Positions 46,301 through 59,826 are shown, numbered from the stretch's first letter. The stretch is 64,000 nucleotides of DNA from Loripinus fragilis (GCA_964019695.1 CAXHUL010000214.1:1364001-1428000); one strand, 5' to 3'. Program-made: numbers and translations. Notes: generated from the letters alone by a model not told the origin.

Positions 46301-47830
46301 CCGGACCGCAATTATGATATTTCCTGTTTTTCCATAGGGCCCAAGGCAAATGGGGATAGCGGTTGTACGCGCTTTCTAAGGCTCTGATCGCTTTTAGATT
46401 TTGCACGCGGAAAGGGCCAACAGAGGCGCAGGTATTGCCATGCGCACCCGCCCGCAACAATGTTTCGATACCGAGTTATCGTGGTGTGGAAGTCCGCTGC
46501 CCCGAAGCTTTACGCGCTTCCGTCTCGCGAACTACTATTTTCATCATGCCCACACTGCCATCAGTTTGTAGTACGGGAGGCCGTCTACAAATGGTGAAAA
46601 TTTCAAAGCGTTCCATTGGAAAATTAAAAAGTTATGAGCATTAGAAGATCTTCCCATTAGGCCCCATTAGGCCACAGTAGCCGACCCGGCGTAAAACTTG
46701 CGCGGGTCACTTTCACAGACGGGCTCGAAACTGGTGCCAGAAGTTAGCCCCCGACCAGAGCTTCATTGTGAGGCATTGCGTAAAATTTTCTGTCCCCCGA
46801 GTGCCGCGCAATAGCCCCTGAAAGGGCTTTCCGCACAATTTTCACGCCCTTATTTGAGCCACTTGTAGCCGAAGGAATTTTGCGCAAATGACTGAGAGGT
46901 GCTCCTGGGCACTGCTCATCACTTTGCAATAGGTTCCGGGGCTTTTCGCGAAGGTCGCGTTTTCTCGAACTTTGAGGGCATCAGTGGGTGGGGTGTGAAA
47001 ACCTCCGAATGCATGGTTCTCAGCTCCTGCTGTGGGCAGCAAGCCAATTTTTTTCCAAAATGTTGACCTATAAAAGAGCTTACTCAGGTGTGAAAATTAT
47101 CATTGTGCACGCGCGCCCCGGACCGCAATTATGATATTTCCTGTTTTCCCATAGGGCCCAATGCAAATGGGGATAGCGGTTGTACGCGCTTTCTAAGGCT
47201 TTGATCGCTTTTAGATTTTGCACGCGGAAAGGGCCAACAGAGGCGCAGGTATTGCCATGCACACCCGCCCGCAACAATGTTTTGATACCGAGTTATCGGG
47301 GTGTGGAAGTCCGCCGCCCCGAAGCTTTACGCGCTTCCGTCTCGCGAACTACTATTTTCATCATGCCCACACTGGCATCAGTTTGTAGTACGGGAGGCTG
47401 TCTACAAATGGTGAAAATTTCAAAGCGTTCCATCGGAAAATTAAAAAGTTATGAGCATTAGAAGATCTTCCCATTAGGCCCCATTAGGCCACAGTAGCCG
47501 ACCTGGCCTAAAACTTGCGCGGGTCACTTTCACGGACGGGCTCGAAACTGGTGCCAGAAGTTAGCCCCCGACCAGAGCTTCATTGTGAGGCATTGCGTAA
47601 AATTTTCCGTCCCCCGAGTGCCGCGCAATAGCCCCTGAAAGGGCTTTCCGCACAATTTTCACGCCCTTATTTGAGCCACTTGTAGCCGAAGGAATTTTGC
47701 GCAAATGACTGAGAGGTGCTCCTGGGCACTGCTCATCACTTTGCAATAGGTTCCGGGGCTTTTCGCGAAGGTCGCGTTTTCTCAAACTTTGAGGGCATCA
47801 GTGGGTGGGGTGTGAAAACCTCCGAATGCA
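37373..47830. repeat. Array segment, units 37373-47180; offsets of 7 then 6 units
   Basis: The units at 38191 and 39009 are near-duplicates (GATATGGCCAACAGATGCCC in both). The part from about 39,250 to 40,860 matches 44,970-46,570 at 5,718-5,721 bp: AAGCGATCC (39,252 and 44,972), CCCCCAAGTG (39,440 and 45,161), GACGAGCTC (40,182 and 45,900), CACTATTTTC (40,299 and 46,017), TTTTTCCATAGG (40,609 and 46,327), ACACTGCCATC (40,844 and 46,552). From about 41,780 the match continues at about 4,901 bp: CCGGCGTAAAAC (41,786 and 46,687), TTTCTGTCCC, ACTCAGGTG, CCCAATGCAAATGG (42,257 and 47,158). No gene seen. Confidence 0.85.
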
Positions 47831-50800
47831 TGGTTCTCAGCTCCTGCTGTGGGCAGCAAGCCATTTTTTTTTTCCAAAATGTTGACCTATGAAAGAGCGT
47901 ACTCGGGTGTGAAAATTATCATTGTGCGCCCGCGCCCCGGACCGCAATTATGATATTTCCTGTTTTCCCATAGGGCCCAAGGCAAATGGGGATAGCGATT
48001 GTACGCGCTTTCTAAGGCTCTGATCACTTTTAGATTTTGCACGCGGATAGGGCCAACAGAGGCGCAGGTATTGCCATGCGCACCCGCCCGCAACAATGTT
48101 TTGATACCGAGTTATCGGGGTGTGGAAGTCCGCCGCCCCGAAGCTTTACGCGCTTCCGTCTCGCGAACTACTATTTTCATCATGCCCACACTGGCATCAG
48201 TTTGTAGTACAGGAGGCCGTCTACAAATGGTGAAAATTTCAAAGCGTTCCATCGGAAAATTAAAAAGTTATGAGCATTAGAAGATCTTCCCATTAGGCCA
48301 CAGTAGCCGACCCGGCCTTAAACTTGCGCGGGTCACTTTCACGGACGGGCTCGAAACTGGTGCCAGAAGTTAGCCCCCGACCAGAGCTTCATTGTGAGGC
48401 ATTGCGTAAAATTTTCCATCCCCCGAGTGCCGCGCAATAGCCCCTGAAAGGGCTTTCCGCACAATTTTCACGTCCTTATTTGAGCCACTTGTAGCCGAAG
48501 GAATTTTGCGCAAATGACTGAGAGGTGCTCCTGGGCACTGCTCATCACTTTGCAATAGGTTCCGGGGCTTTTCGCGAAGGTCGCGTTTTCTCGAACTTTG
48601 AGGGCATCAGTGGGTGGGGTGTGAAAACCTCCGAATGCATGGTTCTCAGCTCCTGCTGTGGGCAGCAAGCCAATTTTTTTTCCAAAATGTTGACCTATAA
48701 AAGAGCTTACTCGGGTGTGAAAATTATCATTGTGCGCGCACCCCGGACCGCAATTATGATATTTCCTGTTTTCCCATAGGGCCCAAGGCAAATGGGGATA
48801 GCGGTTGTACGCGCTTTCTAAGGCTCTGATCGCTTTTAGATTTTGCACGCGGATAGGGCCAACAGAGGCGCAGGTATTGCCATGCGCACCCGCCCGCAAC
48901 AATGTTTTGATACCGAGTTATCGGGGTGTGGAAGTCCGCCACCCCGAAGCTTTACGGGCTTCCGTCTCGCGAACTACTCTTTTCATCATGCCCACACTCG
49001 CATCAGTTTGTAGTACGGGAGGCTGTCTACAAATGGTGAAAATTTCAAAGTGTTCCATCGGAAAATTAAAAAGTTATGAGCATTAGAAGATCTTCCCATT
49101 AGGCCCCATTAGGCCACAGTAGCCAACCTGGCCTAAAACTTGCGCGGGTCACTTTCACAGACGGGCTCGAAACTGGTGCCAGAAGTTAGCCCCCGACCAG
49201 AGCTTCATTGTGAGGCATTGCGTAAAATTTTCCATCCCCCGAGTGCCGCGCAATAGCCCCTGAAAGGGCTTTCCGCACAATTTTCACGCCCTTATTTGAG
49301 CCACTTGTAGCCGAAGGAATTTTGCGCAAATGACTGAGAGGTGCTCCTGGGCACTGCTCATCACTTTGCAATAGGTTCCGGGGCTTTTCGCGAAGGTCCC
49401 GTTTTCTCGAACTTTGAGGGCATCAGTGGGTGGGGTGTGAAAACCTCCGAATGCATGGTTCTCAGCTCCTGCTGTGGGCATCAAGCCAATTTTTTTTCCA
49501 AAATGTTGACCTATAAAAGAGCTTACTCGGGTGTGAAAATTATCATTGTGCGCGCGCGCCCCGGACCGCAATTATGATATTTCCTGTTTTCCCATAGGGC
49601 CCAAGGCAAATAGGGATAGCGGATGTACGCGCTTTCTAAGGCTCTGATCGGTTTTAGATTTTGCACGTGGATAGGGCCAACAGAGGCGCAGGTATTGCCA
49701 TGCGCACCCGCCCGCAACAATGTTTCGATACCGAGTTATCGGGGTGTGGAAGTCCGCCGCCCCGAAGCTTTACGCGCTTCCGTCTCGCGAACTACTATTT
49801 TCATCATGCCCACACTGGCATCAGTTTGTAGTACGGGAGGCCGTCTACAAATGGTGAAAATTTCAAAGCGTTCCATCGGAAAATTAAAAAGTTATGAGCA
49901 TTAGAAGATCTTCCCATTAGGCCCCATTAGGCCACAGTAGCTGACCCGGCCTAAAACTTGTGCGGGACACTTTCACGGACGGGCTCGAAACTGGTGCCAG
50001 AAGTTAGCCCCCGACCAGAGCATCATTGTGAGGCATTGCGTAAAATTTTCTGTCCCCCGAGTGCCGCGCAATAGCCCCTGAAAGGGCTTTCCGCACAATT
50101 TTCACGCCCTTATTTGAGCCACTTGTAGCCGAAGGAATTTTGCGCAAATGACTGAGAGGTGCTCCTGGGCACTGCTCATCACTTTGCAATAGGTTCCGGG
50201 GCTTTTCGCGAAGGTCCCGTTTTCTCGAACTTTGAGGGCATCAGTGGGTGGGGTGTGAAAACCTCCGAATGCATGGTTCTCAGCTCCTGCTGTGGGCAGC
50301 AAGCCAATTTTTTTTCCAAAATGTTGACCTATAAATGAGCTTACTCGGGTTTGAAAATTATCATTGTGCGCGCGCGCCCCGGACCGCAATTATGATATTT
50401 CCTGTTTTCCCATAGGGCCCAAGGCAAATGGGGATAGCGGTTGTACGCGCTTTCTTAGGCTCTGATCGCTTTTAGATTTTGCACGCGGATAGGGCCAACA
50501 GAGGCGCAGGTATTGCCATGCGCACCCGCCCGCAACAATGTTTCGATACCGAGTTATTGGGGTGTGGAAGTCCGCCGCCCCGAAGCTTTACGCGCTTCCG
50601 TCTCGCGAACTACTATTTTCATCATGCCCACACTGGCATCAGTTTGTAGTACGGGAGGCCGTCTACAAATGGTGAAAATTTCAAAGCGTTCCATCGGAAA
50701 ATTAAAAAGTTATGAGCATTAGAAGATCTTCACATAAGGCCCCAGTAGCCGACCCGGCCTAAAACTTGCGCGGGTCACTTTCACGGACGGGCTCGAAACT

Positions 50801-53800
50801 GGTGCCAGAAGTTAGCCCCCGACCAGAGCTTCATTGTGAGGCATTGCGTAAAATTTTCCGTCCCCCGAGTGCCGCGCAATAGCCCCTGAAAGGGCTTTCC
50901 GCACAATTTTCACGTCCTTATTTGAGCCACTTGTAGCCGAAGGAATTTTGCGCAAATGACTGAGAGGTGCTCCTGGGCACTGCTCATCACTTTGCAATAG
51001 GTTCCGGGGCTTTTCGCGAAGGTCGCGTTTTCTCGAACTTTGAGGGCATCAGTGGGTGGGGTGTGAAAACCTCCGAATGCATGGTTCTCAGCTCCTGCTG
51101 TGGGCAGCAAGCCAATTTTTTTTCCAAAATGTTGACCTATAAATGAGCTTACTCGGGTTTGAAAATTATCATTGTGCGCGCGCGCCCCGGACCGCAATTA
51201 TGATATTTCCTGTTTTCCCATAGGGCCCAAGGCAAATGGGGATAGCGGTTGTACGCGCTTTCTAAGGCTTTGATCGCTTTTAGATTTTGCAGGCGGAAAG
51301 GGCCAACAGAGGCGCAGGTATTGCCATGCGCACCCGCCCGCAACAATGTTTTGATACCGAGTTATCGGGGTGTGGAAGTCCGCCGCCCCGAAGCTTTACG
51401 CGCTTCCGTCTCGCGAACTACTATTTTCATCATGCCCACACTGGCATCAGTTTGTAGTACGGGAGGCCGTCTACAAATGGTGAAAATTTCAAAGCGTTCC
51501 ATCGGAAAATTAAAAAGTTATGAGCATTAGAAGATCTTCCCATTAGGCCCCATTAGGCCACAGTAGCCGACCCGGCCTAAAACTTGCGCGGGTCACTTTC
51601 ATGGACGGGCTCGAAACTGGTGGCAGAAGTTAGCCCCCGACCAGAGCTTCATTGTGAGGCATTGCGTAAAATTTTCCGTCCCCCGAGTGCCGCGCAATAG
51701 CCCCTGAAAGGGCTTTCCGCACAATTTTCACGCCCTTATTTGAGCCACTTGTAGCCGAAGGAATTTTGCGCAAATGACTGAGAGGTGCTCCTGGGCACTG
51801 CTCATCACTTTGCAATAGGTTCCGGGGCTTTTCGCGAAGGTCGCGTTTTCTCGAACTTTGAGGGCATCAGTGGGTGGGGTGTGAAAACCTCCGAATGCAT
51901 GGTTCTCAGCTCCTGCTGTGGGCAGCAAGCCATTTTTTTTTCCAAAATGTTGACCTATAAAAGAGTTTACTCGGGTGTGAAAATTATCATTGTGCGCCCG
52001 CGCCCCGGACCGCAATTATGATATTTCCTGTTTTCCCATAGGGCCCAAGGCAAATGGGGATAGCGGTTGTACGCGCTTTCTAAGGCTCTGATCGCTTTTA
52101 GATTTTGCACGCGGATAGGGCCAACAGAGGCGCAGGTATTGCCATGCGCACCCGCCCGCAACAATGTTTCGATACCGAGTTATCGGGGTGTGGAAGTCCG
52201 CCGCCCCGAAGCTTTACGCGCTTCCGTCTCGCGAACTACTATTTTCATCATGCCCACACTGGCATCAGTTTGTAGTACAGGAGGCCGTCTACAAATGGTG
52301 AAAATTTCAAAGCGTTCCATCGGAAAATTAAAAAGTTATGAGCATTAGAAGATCTTCCCATTAGGCCACAGTAGCCGACCCGGCCTTAAACTTGCGCGGG
52401 TCACTTTCACGGACGGGCTCGAAACTGGTGCCAGAAGTTAGCCCCCGACCAGAGCTTCATTGTGAGGCATTGCGTAAAATTTTCCGTCCCCTGAGTGCCG
52501 CGCAATAGCCACTGAAAGGGCTTTCCGCACAATTTTCACGTCCTTATTTGAGCCACTTGTAGCCGAAGGAATTTTACGCAAATGACTGAGAGGTGCTCCT
52601 GGGCACTGCTCATCACTTTGCAATAGGTTCTGGGGCTTTTCGCGAAGGTCGCGTTTTCTCGAACTTTGAGGGCATCAGTGGGTGGGGTGTGAAAACCTCC
52701 GAATGCATGGTTCTCAGCTCCTGCTGTGGGCAGCAAGCCAATTTTTTTCCAAAATGTTGACCTATAAAAGAGCTTACTCGGGTGTGAAAATTATCATTGT
52801 GCGCGCGCCCCGGACCGCAATTATGATATTTCCTGTTTTCCCATAGGGCCCAAGGCAAATGGGGATAGCGGTTGTACGCGCTTTCTAAGGCTCTGATCGC
52901 TTTTAGATTTTGCACGCGGATAGGGCCAACAGAGGCGCAGGTATTGCCATGCGCACCCGCCCGCAACAATGTTTCGATACCGAGTTATCGGGGTGTGGAA
53001 GTCCGCTGCCCCGAAGCTTTACGCACTTCCGTCTCGCGAACTACTATTTTCATCATGCCCACACTGGCATCAGTTTGTAGTACGGGAGGCCGTCTACAAA
53101 TGGTGAAAATTTCAAAGCGTTCCATCGGAAAATTAAAAAGTTATGAGCATTAGAAGATCTTCCCATTAGGCCCCATTAGGCCACAGTAGCCGACCCGGCC
53201 TAAAACTTGCGCGGGTCACTTTCACGGATAGGCTCGAAACTGGTGCCAGAAGTTAGCCCCCGACCAGAGCTTCATTGTGAGGCATTGCGTAAAATTTTCC
53301 GTCCCCCGAGTGCCGCGCAATAGCCCCTGAAAGGGCTTTCCGCACAATTTTCACGCCCTTATTTGAGCCACTTGTAGCCGAAGGAATTTTGCGCAAATGA
53401 CTGAGAGGTGCTCTTGGGCACTGCTCATCACTTTGCAATAGGTTCCGGGGCTTTTCGCGAAGGTCGCGTTTTCTCGAACTTTGAGGGCATCAGTGGGTGG
53501 GGTGTGAAAACCTCCGAATGCATGGTTCTCAGCTCCTGCTGTGGGCAGCAAGCCAATTTTTTTTCCAAAATGTTGACCTATAAAAGAGCTTACTCGGGTG
53601 TGAAAATTATCATTGTGCGCGTGCGCCCCGGACCGCAATTATGATATTTCCTGTTTTCCCATAGGGCCCAAGGCAAATGGGGATAGCGGATGTACGCGCT
53701 TTCTAAGGCTCTGATCGGTTTTAGATTTTGCACGCGGATAGGGCCAACAGAGGCGCAGGTATTGCCATGCGCACCCGCCCGCAACAATGTTTCGATACCG

Positions 53801-54470
53801 AGTTATCGGGGTGTGGAAGTCCGCCACCCCGAAGCTTTACGCGCTTCCGTCTCGCGAACTACTATTTTCATCATGCCCACACTGGCATCAGTTTGTAGTA
53901 CGGGAGGCCGTCTACAAATGGTGAAAATTTCAAAGCGTTCCATCCGAAAATTAAAAAGTTATGAGCATTAGAAGATCTTCCCATTAGGCCCCATTAGGCC
54001 ACAGTAGCCGACCCGGCCTAAAACTTGTGCGGGACACTTTCACGGACGGGCTCGAAACTGGTGCCAGAAGTTAGCCCCCGACCAGAGCTTCATTGTGAGG
54101 CATTGCGTAAAATTTTCCGTCCCCAGAGTGCCGCGCAATAGCCCCTGAAAGGGCTTTCCGCACAATTTTCACGCCCTTATTTGAGCCACTTGTAGCCGAA
54201 GGAATTTTGCGCAAATGACTGAGAGGTGCTCCTGGGCACTGCTCATCACTTTGCAATAGGTTCCGGGGCTTTTCGCGAAGGTCGCGTTTTCTCGAACTTT
54301 GAGGGCATCAGTGGGTGGGGTGTGAAAATCTCCGAATGCATGGTTCTCAGCTCCTGCTGTGGGCAGCAAGCCAATTTTTTTTCCAAAATGTTGACCTATA
54401 AATGAGCTTACTCGGGTTTGAAAATTATCATTGTGCGCGCGCGCCCCGGACCGCAATTATGATATTTCCT
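47831..54470. repeat. Array segment, units 47999-53690; 5-unit (about 4,067-bp) duplication
   Basis: From about 47,860 to 50,400 the sequence matches 51,930-54,450 at 4,066-4,069 bp. Shared variants are GTGCGCCCGCGCC (47,925 and 51,993), TACAGGAGG (48,207 and 52,276), loss of one decamer (48,290 and 52,359), GGCCTTAAAC, CACGTCCTTA (48,479 and 52,539), a short CG tract, GCGGATGTACG (49,619 and 53,686), GATCGGTTTT (49,647 and 53,714), TGTGCGGGACAC (49,959 and 54,026) and a TATAAATG variant of the TATA-like box (near 50,330 and 54,397). The TATAAATG change is also in the intervening unit near 51,138. No gene seen. Confidence 0.87.
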
Positions 54471-57400
54471 GTTTTCCCATAGGGCCCAAGGCAAATGGGG
54501 ATAGCGGTTGTACGCGCTTTCTAAGGCTCTGATCGCTTTTAGATTTTGCACGCGGATAGGGCCAACAGAGGCGCAGGTATTGCCATGCGCACCCGCCTGC
54601 AACAATGTTTCGATACCGAGTTATCGGGGTGTGGAAGTCCGCCGCCCCGAAGCTTTACGCGCTTCCGTCTCACGAAATACTATTTTCATCATGCCCACAC
54701 TGGCATCAGTTTGTAGTACGGGAGGCCGTCTACAAATGGTGAAAATTTCAAAGCGTTCCATCGGAAAATTAAAAAGTTATGAGCATTAGAAGATCTTCCC
54801 ATTAGGCCCCATTAGGCCACAGTAGCCGACCCGGCCTAAAACTTGCGCTGGTCACTTTCACGGACGGGCTCGAAACTGGTGCCAGAAGTTAGCCCCCGAC
54901 CAGAGCTTCATTGTGAGGCATTGCGTAAAATTTTCCGTCCCCCGAGTGCCGCGCAATAGCCCCTGTAAGGGCTTTCCGCACAATTTTCACGCCCTTATTT
55001 GAGCCACTTTTAGCCGAAGGAATTTTGCGCAAATGACTGAGAGGTGCTCCTGGGCACTGCTCATCACTTTGCAATAGGTTCCGGGGCTTTTCGCGAAGGT
55101 CGCGTTTTCTCGAACTTTGAGGGCATCAGTGGGTGGGGTGTGAAAACCTCCGAATGCATGGTTCTCAGCTCCTGCTGTGGGCAGCAAGCCAATTTTTTGT
55201 CCAAAATGTTGACCTATAAAAGAGCTTACTCGGGTGTGAAAATTATCATTGTGCGCGCGCGCCCCGGACCGCAATTATGATATTTCCTGTTTTCCCATAG
55301 GGCCCAAGGCAAATGGGGATAGCGGTTGTACGCGCTTTCTAAGGCTCTGATCACTTTTAGATTTTGCACGCGGATAGGGCCAACAGAGGCGCAGGTATTG
55401 CCATGCGCACCCGCCCGCAACAATGTTTCGATACCGAGTTATTGGGGTGTGGAAGTCCGCCGCCCCGAAGCTTTACGCGCTTCCGTCTCGCGAACTACTT
55501 TTTTCATCATGCCCACACTGGCATCAGTTTGTAGTACGGGAGGCCGTCTACAAATGGTGAAAATTTCAAAACGTTCCATCGGAAAATTAAAAAGTTATGA
55601 GCATTAGAAGATCTTCACATAAGGCCCCAGTAGCCGACCCGGCCTAAAACTTGCGCGGGTCACTTTCACGGACGGGCTCGAAACTGGTGCCAGAAGTTAG
55701 CCCCCGACCAGAGCTTCATTGTGAGGCATTGCGTAAAATTTTCCGTCCCCCGAGTGCCGCGCAATAGCCCCTGAAAGGGCTTTCTGCACAATTTTCACGC
55801 CCTTATTTGAGCCACTTGTAGCCGAAGGAATTTTGCGCAAATGACTGAGAGGTGCTCCTGGGCACTCCTCATCACTTTGCAATAGGTTCCGGGGCTTTTC
55901 GCAAGGTCGCGTTTTCTCGAACTTTGAGGGCATCAGTGGGTGGGGTGTGAAAACCTCCGAATGCATGGTTCTCAGCTCCTGCTGTGGGCAGCAAGCCAAT
56001 TTTTTTTCCAAAATGTTGACCTATAAAAGAGCTTACTCGGGTGTGAAAATTATCATTGTGCGCGCGCGCCCCGGACCGCAATTATGATATTTCCTGTTTT
56101 CCCATAGGGCCCAAGGCAAATGGGGATAGCGGTTGTACGCGCTTTCTAAGGCTCTGATCGCTTTTAGATTTTGCACGCGGATAGGGCCAACAGAGGCGCA
56201 GGTATTGCCATGCGCACCCGCCCGCAACAATGTTTCGATACCGAGTTATCGGGGTGTGGAAGTCCGCCGCCCCAAAGCTTTACGCGCTTCCGTCTCGCGA
56301 ACTACTATTTTCATCATGCCCACACTGGCATCAGTTTGTAGTACGGGAGGCCATCTACAAATGGTGAAAATTTCAAAGCGTTCCATCAGAAAATTAAAAA
56401 GTTATGAGCATTAGAAGATCTTCCCATTAGGCCCCATTAGGCCACAGTAGCCGACCCGGCCTAAAACTTGCGCTGGTCACTTTCACGGACGGGCTCGAAA
56501 CTGGTGCCAGAAGTTAGCCCCCGACCAGAGCTTCATTGTGAGGCATTGCGTAAAATTTTCCGTCCCCCGAATGCCGCGCAATAGCCCCTGAAAGGGCTTT
56601 CCGCACAATTTTCACGCCCTTATTTGAGCCACTTGTAGCCGAAGGAATTTTGCGCAAATGACTGAGAGGTGCTCCTGGGCACTGCTCATCACTTTGCAAT
56701 AGGTTCCGTGGCTTTTCGCGAAGGTCGCGTTTTCTCGAACTTTGAGGGCATCAGTGGGTGGGGTGTGAAAACCTCCGAATGCATGGTTCTCAGCTCCTGC
56801 TGTGGGCAGCAAGCCAATTTTTTTTCCAAAATGTTGACCTATAAAAGAGCTTACTCGGGTGTGAAAATTATCATTGTGCGCGCGCGCCCCGGACCGCAAT
56901 TGTGATATTTCCTGTTTTCCCATAGGGCCCAAGGCAAATGGGGATAGCAGTTGTACGCGCTTTCTAAGGCTCTGATCGCTTTTAGATTTTGCACGCGGAT
57001 AGGGCCAACAGAGGCGCAGGTATTGCCATGCGCACCCGCCCGCAACAATGTTTCGATACCGAGTTATCGGGGTGTGGAAGTCCGCCGCCCCGAAGCTTTA
57101 CGCGCTTCCGTCTCGCGAACTACTATTTTCATCATGCCCACACTGGCATCAGTTTGTAGTACGGGAGGCCGTCTACAAATGGTGAAAATTTCAAAGCATT
57201 CCATCGGAAAATTAAAAAGTTATGAGCATTAGAAGATCTTCCCATTAGGCCCCATTAGGCCACAGTAGCCGACCCGGCCTAAAACTTGCGCTGGTCACTT
57301 TCACGGACGGGCTCGAAACTGGTGCCAGAAGTTAGCCCCCGACCAGAGCTTCATTGTGAGGCATTGCGTAAAATTTTCCGTCCCCCGAGTGCCGCGCAAT

Positions 57401-59774
57401 AGCCCCTGAAAGGGCTTTCTGCACAATTTTCACGCCCTTATTTGAGCCACTTGTAGCCGAAGGAATTTTGCGCAAATGACTGAGAGGTGCTTCTGGGCAC
57501 TGCTCATCACTTTGCAATAGGTTCCGGGGCTTTTCGCGAAGGTCGCGTTTTCTCGAACTTTGAGGGCATCAGTGGATGGGGTGTGAAAACCTCCGAATGC
57601 ATGGTTCTCAGCTCCTGCTGTGGGCAGCAAGCCAATTTTTTTTCCAAAATGTTGACCTATAAAAGAGCTTACTCGGGTGTGAAAATTATCATTGTGCGCG
57701 CGCGCCCCGGACCGCAATTATGATATTTCCTGTTTTCCCATAGGGCCCAAGGCAAATGGGGATAGCGGTTGTACGCGCTTTCTAAGGCTCTGATTGCTTT
57801 TAGATTTTGCACGCAGATAGGGCCAACAGAGGCGCAGGTATTGCCATGCGCACCCGCCCGCAACAATGTTTCGATACCGAGTTATCGGGGTGTGGAAGTC
57901 CACCGCCTTGAAGCTTTACGCGCTTCCGTCTCGCGAACTACTATTTTCATCATGCCCACACTGGCATCAGTTTGTAGTACGGGAGGCCATCTACAAATGG
58001 TGAAAATTTCAAAGCGTTCCATCGGAAAATTAAAAAGTTATGAGCATTAGAAGATCTTCCCATTAGGCCCCATTAGGCCACAGTAGCCGACCCGGCCTAA
58101 AACTTGCGCTGGTCACTTTCACGGACGGGCTCGAAACTGGTGCCAGAAGTTAGCCCCCGACCAGAGCTTCATTGTGAGGCATTGCGTAAAATTTTCCGTC
58201 CCCCGAGTGCCGCACAATAGCCCCTGAAAGGGCTTTCCGCACAATTTTCACGCCCTTATTTGAGCCACTTGTAGCCGAAGGAATTTTGCGCAAATGACTG
58301 AGAGGTGCTCCTGGGCACTGCTCATCACTTTGCAATAGGTTCCGGGGCTTTTCGCGAAGGTCGCGTTTTCTCGAACTTTGAGGGCATCAGTGGGTGGGGT
58401 GTGAAAACCTCCGAATGCATGGTTCTCAGCTCCTGCTGTGGGCAGCAAGACAATTTTTTTTTCTAAAATGTTGACCTATAAAAGAGCTTACTCGGGTGTG
58501 AAAATTATCATTGTGCGCGCGCGCCCCGGACCGCAATTATGATATTTCCTGTTTTCCCATAGGGCCCAAGGCAAATGGGGATAGCGGTTGTATGCGCTTT
58601 CTAAGGCACTGATTGCTTTTAGATTTTGCACGCGGATAGGGCCAACAGAGGCGCAGGTATTGCCATGCGCACCCGCCCGCAACAATGTTTCGATACCGAG
58701 TTATCGGGGTGTGGAAGTCCGCCGCCCCGAAGCTTTACACGCTTCCGTCTCGCGAACTTCTATTTTCATCATGCCCACACTGGCATCAGTTTGTAGTATG
58801 GGAGGCCGTCTACAAATGGTGAAAATTTCAAAGCGTTCCATCGGAAAATTAAAAAGTTATGAGCATTAGAAGATCTTCCCATTAGGCCCCATTAGGCCAC
58901 AGTAGCCGACCCGGCCTAAAACTTGCGCGGGTCACTTTCACGGACGGGCTCGAAACTGGTGCCAGAAGTTAGCCCCCGACCAGAGCTTCATTGTGAGGCA
59001 TTGCGTAAAATTTTCCCTCCCCTGAGTGCCGCGCAATAGCCCCTGAAAGGGCTTTCCGCACAATTTTCACGCCCTTATTTGAGCCACTTGTAGCCGAAGG
59101 AATTTTGCGCAAACGACTGAGAGGTGCTCCTGGGCACTGCTCATCACTTTGCAATAGGTTCCGGGGCTTTTCGTGAAGGTCGCGTTTTCTCGAACTTTGA
59201 GGGCATCAGTGGGTGGGGTGTGAAAACCGCCGAATGCATGGTTCTCAGCTCCTGCTGTGGGCAGCAAGCCAATTTTTTTTCCAAAATGTTGACCTATAAA
59301 AGAGCTTACTCGGGTGTGAAAATTATCATTGTGCGCGCGCGCCCCGGACCGCAATTATGATATTTCCTGTTTTCCCATAGGGCCCAAGGCAAATGGGGAT
59401 AGCGGTTGTACGCGCTTTCTAAGGCTCTGATCGCTTTTAGATTTTGCACGCGGATAGGGCCAACAGAGGCGCAGGTATTGCCATGCGCACCCACCCGCAA
59501 CAATGTTTCGATACCGAGTTATCGGGGTGTGGAAGTCCGCCGCCCCGAAGCTTTACGCGCTTCCGTCTCGCGAACTACTATTTTCATCATGCCCACACTG
59601 GCATCAGTTTGTAGTATGGGAGGCCGTCTACAAATGGTGAAAATTTCAAAGCGTTCCATCGGAAAATTAAAAAGTTATGAGCATTAGAAGATCTTCCAAT
59701 TAGGCCCCATTAGCCCACAGTAGCCGACCCGGCCTAAAACTTGCGCGGGTCACTTTCACGGACGGGCTCGAAAC
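54471..59774. repeat. Array segment, units 54508-59406
   Basis: The variant TTGCGCTGGTCAC occurs near 54,843, 56,468, 57,286 and 58,105 but not in the unit near 55,650, so it skips one unit. That skipped unit instead carries CTTCACATAAGGCCCCAG at 55,612, which also occurs at 50,728. GAGTTATTGGGG occurs at both sites too (50,551 and 55,436), an offset of about 4,884 bp or six units. CCATCTACAAATG recurs near 56,351 and 57,987. No gene seen. Confidence 0.85.
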
Positions 59775-59826
59775 TGGTGCCAGAAGTTAGCCCCCGACCA
59801 TGGTGCCAGAAGTTAGCCCCCGACCA
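59775..59826. repeat. 26-bp perfect tandem duplication inside one unit
   Basis: The 26 bases at 59,775-59,800 (starting TGGTGCCAG and ending CCCGACCA) are repeated exactly at 59,801-59,826, which makes this unit 844 bp. The duplicated part begins just after the B-box look-alike. The event is private to this copy in the window. Confidence 0.97.

Noticed and set aside
48468..48902. 144-codon minus-strand frame, the longest in the window
   Set aside because: It exists only because the CG tract is shortened in this copy and joins two frames that are separate elsewhere. The same happens as 118 codons near 13,845, 45,286 and 52,613. It reflects slippage, with no sign of a real gene.
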